Positions 1 through 12,900 of a DNA stretch of 64,000 nt are shown piece after piece. The stretch spans positions 18,174,501-18,238,500 of the forward strand of contig OY720097.1 in the NCBI GenBank assembly GCA_963082875.1, in the 5' to 3' direction. Origin of the DNA: Corella eumyota (taxonomy: Eukaryota > Chordata > Ascidiacea > Phlebobranchia > Corellidae). How positions within the stretch are numbered: position 1 is the stretch's first letter; every line of letters starts with the position of its first letter. Made by a program: the position numbers and the translations under genes. Under the pieces are notes generated by a model. That model worked only from the letters and a program-made list of their open reading frames with translations. It made no database searches and was not told the origin of the DNA.

Positions 1-3000
1 ACCTAATTAAACCCAAAATAAAAATTACCTCAAACTTTTGTTTTACTGAAAATTTTCGCGAAATGTTTTATCTTGAATGTTAGTTAGGCCAATGCGCGTC
101 TAATAAAATACAAAATTTTAGGTTTTGAGATTTTATAAATTTTTAATAAAAGTATCATAACTTTTATGAATATTAATATTTTCGAAAAATATTATGTAAA
201 CACGGTAATCGGGCCTGTGCGGTTCTAACACAACAATTATTTTTCGATTTAAAATTTTTTATTTTTTTTCAAAAAACTTGTATGCAATATCATTAGCCAA
301 AAATATCACGTGACCTAATTAAACCCAAAATAAAAATTACCTCAAACTTTTGTTTTACTGAAAATTTTCGCAAAATGTTTTATCTTGAATGTTAGTTAGG
401 CCAATGCGCGTCTAATAAAATACAAAATTTTAGGTTTTGAGATTTTATAAATTTTTAATAAAAGTATCATAACTTTTATGAATATTAATATTTTCGAAAA
501 ATATTATGTAAACACGGTAATCGGGCCTGTGCGGTTCTAACACAACAATTATTTTTCGATTTAAAATTTTTTATTTTTTTGCAAAAAATTTGTATGCAAT
601 ATCATTGGCAAAAAATATCACGTGACCTAATGAAAACCAAAATAAAAATTATCTCAAACTTTTGTTTTACTAAAAATTTTTGCGAAATGTTTCATCTTGA
701 ATGTTAGTTAATCCAATGCGCGTGTAATAAAATACAAAATTTTAGGTTTTGAGATTTCATAAATTTTTAATAAAAGTTTCATAACTTTTATGAATATTAA
801 TATTTTCGAAAAATATTATGTAAACACGGTAATCCGGCCTGTGCGGTTCTAACGCAACAATAATTTTTCGATTTAAAATTTTTTATTTTTTTTCAAAAAA
901 TTTGTATGCAATATCATTGGCCAAAAATATCACGTGACCTAATGAAAACCAAAATAAAAATTACCTCAAACTTTTGTTTTACTTAAAATTTTCGCGAAAT
1001 GTTTTATCTTGAATGTTAGTTAGGCCAATGCGCGTCTAATAAAATATAAAATTTTAGGTTTTGAGATTTTATAAATTTTTAATAAAAGTATCATAACTTT
1101 TATGAATATTAATATTTTCGAAAAATATTATGTAAACACGATAATCGGGCCTGTGCGGTTCTAACACAACAATTATTTTTCGATTTAAAATTTTTTATTT
1201 TTTTGCAAAAAATTTGTATGCAATATCATTGGCAAAAATTATCACGTGACCTAATAAAAACCAAAATAAAAATTACCTCAAACTTTTTTTTTACTGAAAA
1301 TTTTCGCGAAATGTTTCATCTTGAATGTTAGTTAATCCAATGCGCGTGTAATAAAATACAAAATTTTAGGTTTTGAGATTTCATAAATTTTTAATAAAAG
1401 TTTCATAACTTTTATGAATATTAATATTTTCAAAAAATATTATGTAAACACGGTAATCCGGCCTGTGCGGTTCTAACGCAACAATAATTTTTCGATTTAA
1501 AATTTTTTATTTTTTTTCAAAAAATTTGTATGCAATATCATTGGCAAAAAATATCACGTGACCTAATGAAAACCAAAATAAAAATTACCCCAAACTTTTG
1601 TTTTACTTAAAATTTTCGCGAAATGTTTTATCTTGAATGTTAGTTAGGCCAATGCGCGTCTAATAAAATACAAAATTTTAGGTTTTGAGATTTCATAAAT
1701 TTTTAATAAAAGTTTCATAACTTTTATGAATATTAATATTTTCGAAAAATATTTTGTAAACACGGTAATTGGACCTGTGCGGTTCTAACACAACAATTAT
1801 TTTTCGATTTAAATTTTTTTTTTTTTTTTTTTAAATTTGTATGCAATATCATTGGCCAAAAATATTACGTGACCTAATTAAACCCAAAATAAAAATTACC
1901 TCAAACTTTTGTTTTACTGAAAATTTTCGCGAAATGTTTTATTTTGAATGTTAGTTAGGCCAATGCGCGTCTAATAAAATACAAAATTTTAGGTTTTGAG
2001 ATTTTATAAATTTTTAATAAAAGTATCATAACTTTTATGAATATTAATATTTTCGAAAAATATTATGTAAACACGATAATCGGGCCTGTGCGGTTCTAAC
2101 ACAACAATTATTTTTCGATTTAAAATTTTTTATTTTTTTGCAAAAAATTTGTATGCAATATCATTGGCAAAAAATATCACGTGACCTAATGAAAACCAAA
2201 ATAAAAATTATCTCAAACTTTTGTTTTACTAAAAATTTTTGCGAAATGTTTCATCTTGAATGTTAGTTAATCCAATGCGCGTGTAATAAAATACAAAATT
2301 TTAGGTTTTGAGATTTCATAAATTTTTAATAAAAGTATCATAACTTTTATGAATATTAATATTTTCGAAAAATATTATGTAAACACGGTAATCCGGCCTG
2401 TGCGGTTCTAACGCAACAATAATTTTTCGATTTAAAATTTTTTATTTTTTTTCAAAAAATTTGTATGCAATATTATTGGCCAAAAATATCACGTGACCTA
2501 ATGAAAACCAAAATAAAAATTACCCCAAACTTTTGTTTTACTTAAAATTTTCGCGAAATGTTTTATCTTGAATGTTAGTTAGGCCAATGCGCGTCTAATA
2601 AAATACAAAATTTTAGGTTTTGAGATTTCATAAATTTTAAATAAAAGTTTCATAATTTTTATGAATATTAATATTTTCGAAAAATATTTTGTAAACACGG
2701 TAATTGGACCTGTGCGGTTCTAACACAACAATTATTTTTCGATTTAAAATTTTTTTTTTTTTTTTTTTAAATTTGTATGCAATATCATTGGCCAAAAATA
2801 TCACGTGACCTAATTAAACCCAAAATAAAAATTACCTCAAACTTTTGTTTTACTGAAAATTTTCGCGAAATGTTTTATCTTGAATGTTAGTTAGGCCAAT
2901 GCGCGTCTAATAAAATACAAAATTTTAGGTTTTGAGATTTTATAAATTTTTAATAAAAGTATCATAACTTTTATGAATATTAATATTTTTGAAAAATATT

Positions 3001-6000
3001 ATGTAAACACGGTAATCGGGCCTGTGCGGTTCTAACACAACAATTATTTTTCGATTTAAAATTTTTTATTTTTTTTCAAAAAACTTGTATGCAATATCAT
3101 TAGCCAAAAATATTACGTGACCTAATTAAACCCAAAATAAAAATTACCTCAAACTTTTGTTTTACTGAAAATTTTCGCGAAATGTTTTATCTTGAATGTT
3201 AGTTAGGCCAATGCGCGTCTAATAAAATACAAAATTTTAGGTTTTGAGATTTTATAAATTTTTAATAAAAGTATCATAACTTTTATGAATATTAATATTT
3301 TCAAAAAATATTATGTAAACACGATAATCGGGCCTGTGCGGTTCTAACACAACAATTATTTTTCGATTTAAAATTTTTTATTTTTTTTTAAAAAATTTGT
3401 ATGCAATATCATTGGCCAAAAATATCACGTGACTTAATTAAACCCAAAATAAAAATTACCTCAAACTTTTGTTTTACTGAAAATTTTTGCGAAATGTTTT
3501 ATCTTGAATGTTAGTTAGGCCAATGCGCGTCTAATAAAATACAAAATTTTAGGTTTTGAGATTTCATAAATTTTTAATAAAAGTATCATAACTTTTATGA
3601 ATATTAATATTTTCGAAAAATATTATGTAAACACGGTAATAGGACCTGTGCGGTTCTAACACAACAATTATTTTTCGATTTAAAATTTTTAATTTTTTTT
3701 CAAAAAATTTGAATGCAATATCATTGGCCAAAAATATCACGTGACCTAATGAAACCCAAAATAAAAATTACCTCAAACTTTTGTTTTACTGAAAATTTTC
3801 GCGAAATGTTTTATCTTGAATGTTAGTTAGGCCAATGCGCGTCTAATAAAATACAAAATTTTAGGTTTTGAGATTTTATAAATTTTTAATAAAAGTATCA
3901 TAACTTTTATGAATATTAATATTTTCAAAAAATATTATGTAAACACGATAATCGGGCCTGTGCGGTTCTAACACAACAATTATTTTTCGATTTAAAATTT
4001 TTTATTTTTTTTTAAAAAATTTGTATGCAATATCATTGGCCAAAAATATCACGTGACTTAATTAAACCCAAAATAAAAATTACCTCAAACTTTTGTTTTA
4101 CTGAAAATTTTTGCGAAATGTTTTATCTTGAATGTTAGTTAGGCCAATGCGCGTCTAATAAAATACAAAATTTTAGGTTTTGAGATTTCATAAATTTTTA
4201 ATAAAAGTATCATAACTTTTATGAATATTAATATTTTCGAAAAATATTATGTAAACACGGTAATCCGGCCTGTGCGGTTCTAACACAACAATTATTTTTT
4301 GATTTAAAATTTTTTTTTTTTTTTTTTTAAATTTGTATGCAATATCATTGGCCAAAAATATCACGTGACCTAATTAAACCCAAAATAAAAATTACCTCAA
4401 ACTTTTGTTTTACTGAAAATTTTCGCGAAATGTTTTATCTTGAATGTTAGTTAGGCCAATGCGCGTCTAATAAAATACAAAATTTTAGGTTTTGAGATTT
4501 TATAAATTTTTAATAAAAGTATCATAACTTTTATGAATATTAATATTTTTGAAAAATATTATGTAAACACGGTAATCGGGCCTGTGCGGTTCTAACACAA
4601 CAATTATTTTTCGATTTAAAATTTTTTATTTTTTTTCAAAAAACTTGTATGCAATATCATTAGCCAAAAATATTACGTGACCTAATTAAACCCAAAATAA
4701 AAATTACCTCAAACTTTTGTTTTACTGAAAATTTTCGCGAAATGTTTTATCTTGAATGTTAGTTAGGCCAATGCGCGTCTAATAAAATACAAAATTTTAG
4801 GTTTTGAGATTTTATAAATTTTTAATAAAAGTATCATAACTTTTATGAATATTAATATTTTCAAAAAATATTATGTAAACACGATAATCGGGCCTGTGCG
4901 GTTCTAACACAACAATTATTTTTCGATTTAAAATTTTTTATTTTTTTTTAAAAAATTTGTATGCAATATCATTGGCCAAAAATATCACGTGACTTAATTA
5001 AACCCAAAATAAAAATTACCTCAAACTTTTGTTTTACTGAAAATTTTTGCGAAATGTTTTATCTTGAATGTTAGTTAGGCCAATGCGCGTCTAATAAAAT
5101 ACAAAATTTTAGGTTTTGAGATTTCATAAATTTTTAATAAAAGTATCATAACTTTTATGAATATTAATATTTTCGAAAAATATTATGTAAACACGGTAAT
5201 AGGACCTGTGCGGTTCTAACACAACAATTATTTTTCGATTTAAAATTTTTAATTTTTTTTCAAAAAATTTGAATGCAATATCATTGGCCAAAAATATCAC
5301 GTGACCTAATGAAAACCAAAATAAAAATTACCTCAAACTTTTGTTTTACTATAAATTTTCGCGAAATGTTTTATCTTGAATGTTAGTTAGGCCAATGCGC
5401 GTCTAATAAAATACAAAATTTTAGGTTTTGAGATTTCATAAATTTTTAATAAAAGTTTCATAATTTTTATGAATATTAATATTTTCGGAAAATATTTTGT
5501 AAACACGGTAATTGGACCTGTGCGGTTCTAACACAACAATTATTTTTCGATTTAAAATTTTTTTTTAATTTTTTTAAAATTTGTATGCAATATCATTGGC
5601 CAAAAATATCACGTGACCTAATTAAACCCAAAATAAAAATTACCTCAAACTTTTGTTTTACTAAAAATTTTCGCGAAATGTTTCATCTTGAATGTTAGTT
5701 AGGCCCATGCACGTGTAATAAAATACAAAATTTTAGGTTTTAAGATTTCATAAATTTTTAATAAAAGTTTCATAACTTTTATGAATATTAATATTTTCGA
5801 AAAATATTTTGTTAACACGGTAATTGGACCTGTGCGGTTCTAACACAACAATTATTTTTTGATTTAAAATTTTTTATTTTTTTTTTTAAATTTGTATGCA
5901 ATAATATTGGCCAAAAATATCACGTGACCTAATTAAACCCAAAATAAAAATTACCTCAAACTTTTGTTTTACTGAAAATTTTCGCGAAATGTTTTATCTT

Positions 6001-6547
6001 GAATGTTAGTTAGGCCAATGCGCGTCTAATAAAATACAAAATTTTAGGTTTTGAGATTTCATAAATTTTTAATAAAAGTATCATAACTTTTATGAATATT
6101 AATATTTTCGAAAAATATTATGTAAACACGGTAATAGGACCTGTGCGGTTCTAACACAACAATTATTTTTCGATTTAAAATTTTTAATTTTTTTTCAAAA
6201 AATTTGTATGCAATATCATTGGCCAAAAATATCACGTGACCTAATTTTTAAACCCAAAATAAAAATTACCTCAAACTTTTGTTTTACTGAAAATATTCGC
6301 GAAATGTTTAATCTTGAATGTTAGTTAGGCCAATGCGCGTCTAATTAAATATTTAAGTTTTGAGATTTTGTCAATTTTTTATAAAAGTGGCATAACTTTT
6401 ATGAATATTAATATTTTCGAAAAATATTATGTAAACATTATAATAAGACCTGTGCGGTTCTAACAGAACAATTATTTTTTTATTTAAAAGTTTTTTTTTT
6501 TTTTAATTTGTATGCAATATTATTGGCCAAAAATATCACGTGATTTG
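1..6547. repeat. 312-bp tandem satellite array, 21 units
   Basis: Units begin with ACCTAATTAAACCC or a close variant at 1, 313, 625, 937, 1249, 1561, 1872, 2184, 2496, 2808, 3120, 3432, 3744, 4056, 4368, 4680, 4992, 5304, 5616, 5927 and 6239. The spacing is 312 bp, or 311 bp twice. The last unit is the most diverged, with small indels, and fades out near 6547, which marks the array edge. Each unit carries an A/T-rich body, a short GC island (TGCGCGTCTAAT and CCTGTGCGGTTCTAAC), a poly-T tract of varying length and the palindrome TCACGTGA at the junction. The array continues off the left end of the window. No long ORF is present. It looks like satellite or heterochromatic DNA; a centromeric or subtelomeric position cannot be judged from here. 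Confidence 0.97.
2752..5312. repeat. Higher-order duplication inside the satellite (1560-bp offset)
   Basis: About 1.0 kb from roughly 2752 to 3752 recurs, as far as I can compare by eye without a difference, at 4312 to 5312. The offset is exactly five 312-bp units. The blocks share private variants, such as a unit with TTTTTGAAAAATATT in place of TTTTCGAAAAATATT, GACTTAATTA at a unit junction, and TTGAATGCAA in place of TTGTATGCAA. The match ends where GAAACCCAAA (3753) becomes GAAAACCAAA (5313). A second, 935-bp (three-unit) repeat relates the blocks starting at 1249 and 2184. This shows recent unequal exchange or block amplification rather than independent units. Confidence 0.85.
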
Positions 6548-8100
6548 AAAACAATTAAAAAAACAAAAATAAGAGCATTTTTTTATTTCACGTACATAGA
6601 ATCGTTCGCGTGACCGTTTGACCTATCAAAACTGTATACTTAGCTCACAACCCTTGTATGATCATTGGCTCAACCAAAAAAAAATTTTTGTCGCAAAACT
6701 TAAAATTTTTTTAGTTAATTAGAATTGTAATGACGTTACTAAGATTCAAGATAAAGAAAGTTTTTCAAAAAGTCAAAAGAACAAAAATTTGAGCACTTTT
6801 TTCTTTGCGTATTCATAACATAATTTTTTTTTATATTACAGGTCGTGACTATAGCTATACGTGAAAAAAAAAAAAAAAAAAATTATTTTCAATGGGGAAG
6901 TTGGGTTTCGAACCTTACACTTTGCTACTTACAACGTATGGCATTACGTGTTGAGCTACCGGACTCAATATAACAGCGTTACTTATTTATATACATATGT
7001 TTGCAAGAGACTTTCGATAATAAAAAAATATTATGATCAATTTTATTAAACAAAAATGATTTTATAAAGGTGAACATCCGATGTTGTTATGTGTTGTAAT
7101 GATCAATACTACCTGTAAAACAAAAAATATATTTAATAAAATATTACATAACGTAATTTGAAAACTTAAATTACACGCGATATATGAATATAAACTGTAT
7201 ACGTAATATAAAAATGATGTAATTTTTGTTCTGTTCAATATTTTTTGAATTTTTTTTTTATCTTAGGTGTTCTTTTGAGTGTTTTAACATAAATATAATC
7301 TCAAGTTAAAGAAACGACATCCAACTATTTTGAAGTACTTTAAAAATAAAATTTTACTATGATTGTTTAAGCCAAACACATTTTAAAAGTTAAATCAAAC
7401 GAGCCTAAAACCTAAAAGTAATCAACAAATTAAATTTATTTAAACTTGATAAACGCAGAAATGAAGTTTTGTGATCGTCAGTAGAGATATAACAATATTA
7501 GAGATATAACAAGACACTTTGGCACGAAGAAATACTTTTGTAAACAGTTAATATTAATAACATGTTAAAACTATAAATTTAACTTCGTCATTTTTAGGTT
7601 GCACTTGATGAACTTCTTTTGTTAACTTTCCAACTATTTATTTTTGTTCTTAATAAGTTTTATTTTTTTGTCTTAATCAAAAAATTTAAATACAGTTAAA
7701 TATTTCAAGTTTTTTTTTAAATTTACAAAAATTATCATTAGTTAACCAACTTTGATATATTGTTATTACTACATAAATATTTATTTTTGGGGATGTATTT
7801 ATTTAGATTCCCATACTAAATCAAATACTTTAAAGCTCTTAAACTTGATACACTATCGAACACATCAAACAATCATTTAAATTTCTTAAATTTAAAAATA
7901 AATATCTATTTAATTTTTAACTTTTTTAGTTTTTTAAAAAATGCTAAATTATGTATTTAACTGAATGTTAAAAATTCAGTTAACTTTAAGATAACAAAAA
8001 AATAGCTTTTAAAACTTAAATATGTTTTGAATCATTTTTTTTAATTTAACTGTAAAACAGTTTTTTAATTTAAGTATTTTTTTATTTTAATTTACTATTG
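6548..8100. other. AT-rich flank of the satellite; no gene seen
   Basis: No supported coding region. Two diverged copies of a segment with the pattern ACAAAAATnnGAGCAnTTTTTT lie at about 6556-6600 and 6777-6825, so the satellite border itself is repetitive. The open frame at 6861-7049 starts in a poly-A run and reads through a tRNA-like relic; I do not regard it as a gene. The rest is low-complexity A/T sequence. Confidence 0.6.
6893..6966 (-). pseudogene. tRNA-like relic (tRNA pseudogene or SINE head)
   Basis: On the minus strand there is a good Pol III B box, GGTTCGAAACC (plus 6903-6914). An A-box-like TAGCTCAACACG (plus 6947-6958) lies at tRNA-like spacing. Between them, TAC GTTGTAA GTA could form a short anticodon arm with T33, anticodon TGT and A37. 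The acceptor ends do not pair and the T stem has mismatches, so this is not a working tRNA. A tRNA-derived SINE head is equally possible. Confidence 0.5.
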
Positions 8101-9950
8101 AACCCTTATTATGGTTCAAAATCTTAGATTTCGAAACATATTGTTATTGTCAGTGTATTTATTATGGTTCGAAATCTTAGATTTCGAAACATATTGTTAT
8201 TTTCTGTATTTTTATTATTTTTATTTTTATTCTTACTAATCCGAATTTTGAAATCGAATAACTTTTGATTTTGTGTATATAAATCTTCAAAATTTTAATG
8301 TGTTGTTTATTATCATATCGTGTTCCAACCCTCCTATTTTGATAATTTAAATATTACTAATTACTAATTAATAGGTGTTTATTTATTAAAATTTAGGAAT
8401 CGTTATTAGGTTTTCAAATTTTGGTCAGGTATATATTATAATATTATAGAATCAAAAATGGATTAAAAATTTAATTTTTGTGTGTTTATTATATTTAAAT
8501 TCTTGTTTGTTTATTAAAAATTAAAGTTTAATATTAAGCATTTAAAATTTAGTATAATGTACTTCATAATTTCAGTAATTAAAAAACATATTTAAAAAAT
8601 AATTTTTGTTTATTTATTATATTTAAATGCTTGTTTATTTAATAAAAATCAAAAATCAATTCTAGGCATTCAAAACTTGGTCTAATGTATATTTAGATAT
8701 CAACAACTTAAAACTGAGTAAAAAAAATTAATTTTTGTTTGTTAAGTATATTTAATTACTTGTTTGTTGATTGAAAAGTTAAAGATTGATATTTTAAAAC
8801 TTTTAAAATAATTTTGTTCTAAAATTTTCTTAGTTTAATAATTTAATACGTTTTTAGTCTAACAACAATTAAATACGTAATATTTGATTTATTTATTTAG
8901 TTAATAATCTAAATAAAGTAATGTTTATGCATAACTTTATTTACTAATAGAGATTAATTTTAAAAATAATCAAATGATTTCGAACCATATTTTATTTATC
9001 AAATAAATCTAGTTATTATTGTTTTTATTCTTTCTAGTCAAAATTTTAAAAGACGATAACTTTTGTTCTTTAAAACTAAAATGTCTAAATTTTTAGTATG
9101 TTTGTGATTATCCCAACGAATCACAAACCTCCTATTTACGAAATTTAATTATCACTAATTACTAATTAATAGTGTTTGTTTATTAAAATTTAAAGGTTGT
9201 TATTATTTTTTTAAATCTTGGTCAATTGTATATTATGATATTACTAACTCAAAAATAAATTAAAATTTTAATTTTTATCACTAATTACTTAGTAATAGGT
9301 GTTTGTTTATTAAAATTTAAAGGTTGTTATTAATTTTTTAAACTTTTGTCAATTGTATTTCATGATATTAGTAACTCAAAAACGAATTAAATTTTAATTT
9401 TTGTCACTAATTACTAATTAATAGGTGTTTGTTTATTTAAATTTAAAGATTGTTATTAGGTTTTTAAATTTTGGTCGGTTTTATCTTATAATATTTATAA
9501 TTCGAAAATGAATTAAAAAATAATTCTTGTTTGTTTTTTTATATTTAAATGCTGGTTTGTTCATTAAAAATTAAAGTTCGATATTAAGCATTAAAAATTT
9601 GGTATGATGTATTTTATAATATAAGTAATTAAAAAACATATTAGAAAAATAATTTTCGTTTATTTATCATATTTAAATGCTTGTTTATTTAATAAAAATC
9701 AATTTTAAGAATTTAAAATTTACTATAATTTATATCCTAATATCACCAACTTAAAACTGGGTTAAATATTAGTTTTTGTTTGTATTATATATATAAATGC
9801 TTGTTTGTTTATTAAAAATTAAAGGTTTGTAATATTCTTAGTTAATGTTTATGCATATCTTTTTTTATTTATAAAAATTTATGTTAAAAATAATCAAATA
9901 ATTTCGAACCATATTTTATTTATCAAATAAATCTAGTTTCCATTTAGTTT
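8100..9950. repeat. Diverged AT-rich tandem duplication (about 0.92-kb period)
   Basis: Two related blocks follow each other. The anchor TTTCGAACCATATTTTATTT occurs near 8979 and again near 9902, about 923 bp apart. Inside them a shorter motif, CACTAATTACTAATTAATAG followed by GTGTTTGTTTATTAAAATTTAAAG or a variant, recurs near 8350, 9150, 9280 and 9405. The sequence from 9960 onward is ordinary, less A/T-rich DNA, so 9950 is a sharp composition border. No coding potential. Confidence 0.75.
8106..8205. repeat. Duplicated palindrome TTCGAAATC-TTA-GATTTCGAA
   Basis: Two direct copies of about 50 bp (near 8108-8155 and 8163-8205) share TTATGGTTC, then AAATCTTAGATTTCGAAACA, then TATTGTTATT. The second copy holds a near-perfect inverted repeat, TTCGAAATC and GATTTCGAA around a 3-nt loop. 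The first copy has one changed arm base. Function is unknown; it may be the tip of a small repeat element. Confidence 0.6.
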
Positions 9951-12900
9951 TAAAGGGGAACCATTTTCTTGTGTCCATAATACAAGAACAACGGGGCAAT
10001 GACGTTAGCATGCAATGTTTAACATGTTTGCACAATACGACTACCACAGGATTTCCTTAAATGTGATAATTGCAAGGGTTATGTAAGTACGGGAGTAAAC
10101 GCTATGTGTTGATGGTTGCCCATCGCACGCTAAGAAATGTCCAACTGTCTGGTAATTACAGTGCCTCTTTTAATGTAACATTCTTTTTTTAAAGGTCACA
10201 CTTGTTCGGGTTTTATAAGCTTTAGAGCTAGGCAATAGTTACCAAAAGCTGCAATCAAAACCAGTTTAATAAAGGTTGTAATTTTGTTGCAATTACAACT
10301 TTGACCGGAAAGCATTGCGTCAACTCAAGTTTCGATTTGGCCGAAAAACGAAAGGACATAAACAAAGTGCCTTGCCTTGTCGTATTAGCATGTTACTGGA
10401 TTCCAATGCCGGCATATTTTAGGGTTCAGTGCAATAGGTCGCACTCCACTACTTATGTGTTGACTGACAATAACTACTTGTCAAAAATCGTCGGGTGATT
10501 GAAGGGTTTTCTGAATTTCCAGGGCGTTTTATTACTATGCAAACGCCAATGCAGTGTTTCAAATAGTTTTGTTACTAAGTAAATAGAAATGCAATCTGGA
10601 TATTGCGTTTTATTGCTTTACCTCCCATAGATAAAAACAAAGAAATTGCAACCTTGCGTTGGCAAAAAAGTTGTTGTTCTCGAAGGCTTTGCATTCCATT
10701 TATTATATTACGAAATATTCAAGCAATATATATATATATATATAACCCAGGTACAATACGATAATTGAATTACCATTCAGTTACATAAGATTTTTCTTTG
10801 AATTATAATTAATTTAAATTTAGTTTTTACCGAATTAGCCTTTTTTGTTGACTTTATAATTTGACCTAAATTTACGATTTGGATTTCAATAAGATCTGGG
10901 CACGCCTAAAAGATCTTAAACAAATGCATTTCGTCTACTTTCAAAGAATTACCATACCTGAAATTAAGTCGGCATGGCACAAAAAACAAGACTAAAATTC
11001 GTCTTGTTTATGAGCTTGGGAAATTGCGCTGTTCTTTGTCACGCTAGAAAGTATCAATTAAACATGCTTGGTTGAAAACCCCACCCGTCCTAATCCCGTC
11101 CTATTCTGACGTGTTTATATTTAAGTCCCTTTGATCATTTGGCGGGATGGGATTTTCTGCATTTTCAGCGATAATGCACTGCTACAATGGCAACTAGGTC
11201 AAGGCACAGTTCAAATTTGCAAACTTAAAACGTTTCTTATGGCTGAAAAGTAGCTTTACTTTTTGCAGAATATTTCGTAAGAATTTTGTTTGCGTCGGTT
11301 TCTATTTTTGTGGAGGTTTTGCAATATTGGTTATGACCTCTGTTTTGCATTATTTTTGCAAAATCTTTTTCTTCTCACACCTATTGCAATGTTTTCGGAA
11401 ATCAATTTGAAAAAGTGCCATAGTTATTTTACTAAAATTTTGCCAAATTTATAAAAATAAAAGGTTTTAATTGGGGAGAATATTAATTAACTAATTCCTA
11501 ACCATTTCCTTCACCTATATATAATTGCTTTTAATTTTAGAATATAAGAAAATAAAAACAAATCATTAAAATACAAAACAGTTCTAATATTTGTTATTAT
11601 TTGTAGTAATTTATATAGTAAAGAAATAAAAATTTGTAGAACATCTTAGAAAAATTAAATAATTTTATTCTGAAATTATTTGTGATGTGATATTTATTTT
11701 TCTGAACACAAAAATGTTTTCAAGAATATAAAAAACAATTGCAGAGCCTAAAAGAGTTTTTTTCTGTGCATAATTTTGAGTACAAGTACAAATTAGGCAT
11801 GTCTTATAACGCATATATTAATAAACCTATTTGGGTACATGTTTAACCTTATTTTATTAAACAAAACCAGCAAAAAATGTTTAAAAAGTATAAGTTTTTG
11901 TTTGCAGAGGTGAATGACTGAGTTCTTTCATGTAAAAAATCGACTTACAAATATTAGAGTTAGCATTTGAAAATTGTTGCTTTGAAAAGTATATGTAAAA
12001 ATTCAAAAAATAAAGTTATATTAAATTTTTATACAAAAAAGCATTGTCAACTGTCTTGAACACCTAATCTTATATTCTTTACTGTTAAAACAATATTTCC
12101 AAAAAAACATTGGTCGAACAACAAAGTCATTTTTGTGTCAATTTAAAAAAAATGAAGGAAGACATTATTTTACAGATGCTTGCGAGAATTGCACTGTTTT
12201 ACCTAATCTTCTAAATAAGAATAATTTACCGGCGAAATCGGGTCAATGTAATCCAAGTCTAGCCTAGAACAATTTGCCTCAATGTAGAAACAGGATACAT
12301 ACAATTTGCCAAAGGTGTTAAAGGGAAGTCTTTTTTGATTCGCGTGTGGAACTAAATACAAGTTATGGGGTTAAATAAAAGCAAAGCTATAGAACAACTA
12401 CAGGGTTTAGTTCAAAAACATCCTTAAAGCAAATTATCCTTGTTATTTTAGGCTAAATCAAGTGTTATAATTTCAAAGCGGTTGTCGCAACCCTTTCACT
12501 GCTCCCGACATGTCATGTACGTAGGGTTATAAGGCAAACCGCGAGTCGTATTTTGTTTGTAATTTGGTAGGAGACATACCGTGAAATGTAAACTATATCT
12601 TTCTTTGATATTTCTTAAACAACAGGTGAAAATGACAGACCTTCAATAACACGAGCAAATGCAAAACACGGACACATATTTACATTGTAAAGTTTAAAAT
12701 AAAATGTAACAAATTTATCTGTTTATCAACTGAGAAACGCCAAGCGAGATTTTTCTTAAAAAAATTCCTTTCCCGTGCACCGGTAAAAGTTAAGAAAACA
12801 AGGTTAACACGCGAACCAAATGACTTGCGAATGAGTCAGTACATTACAATTCTAGCGGCAAAGACCTGTGCGACCGCGAGTAGCTCAAAATAACATTAAA

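Noticed and set aside
1-6547. CRISPR-like array, because of regular spacing.
   Set aside because: The whole 312-bp unit is repeated, with no short repeat plus unique spacers; the genome is an animal's.
6861-7049. Open frame starting with a run of lysines.
   Set aside because: It begins in a poly-A tract and reads through the tRNA-like relic; no domain or splice context.
10301-10498. 65-residue open frame (+).
   Set aside because: No recognisable motif, no promoter or splice partner; open frames of this size are expected by chance in several kilobases.
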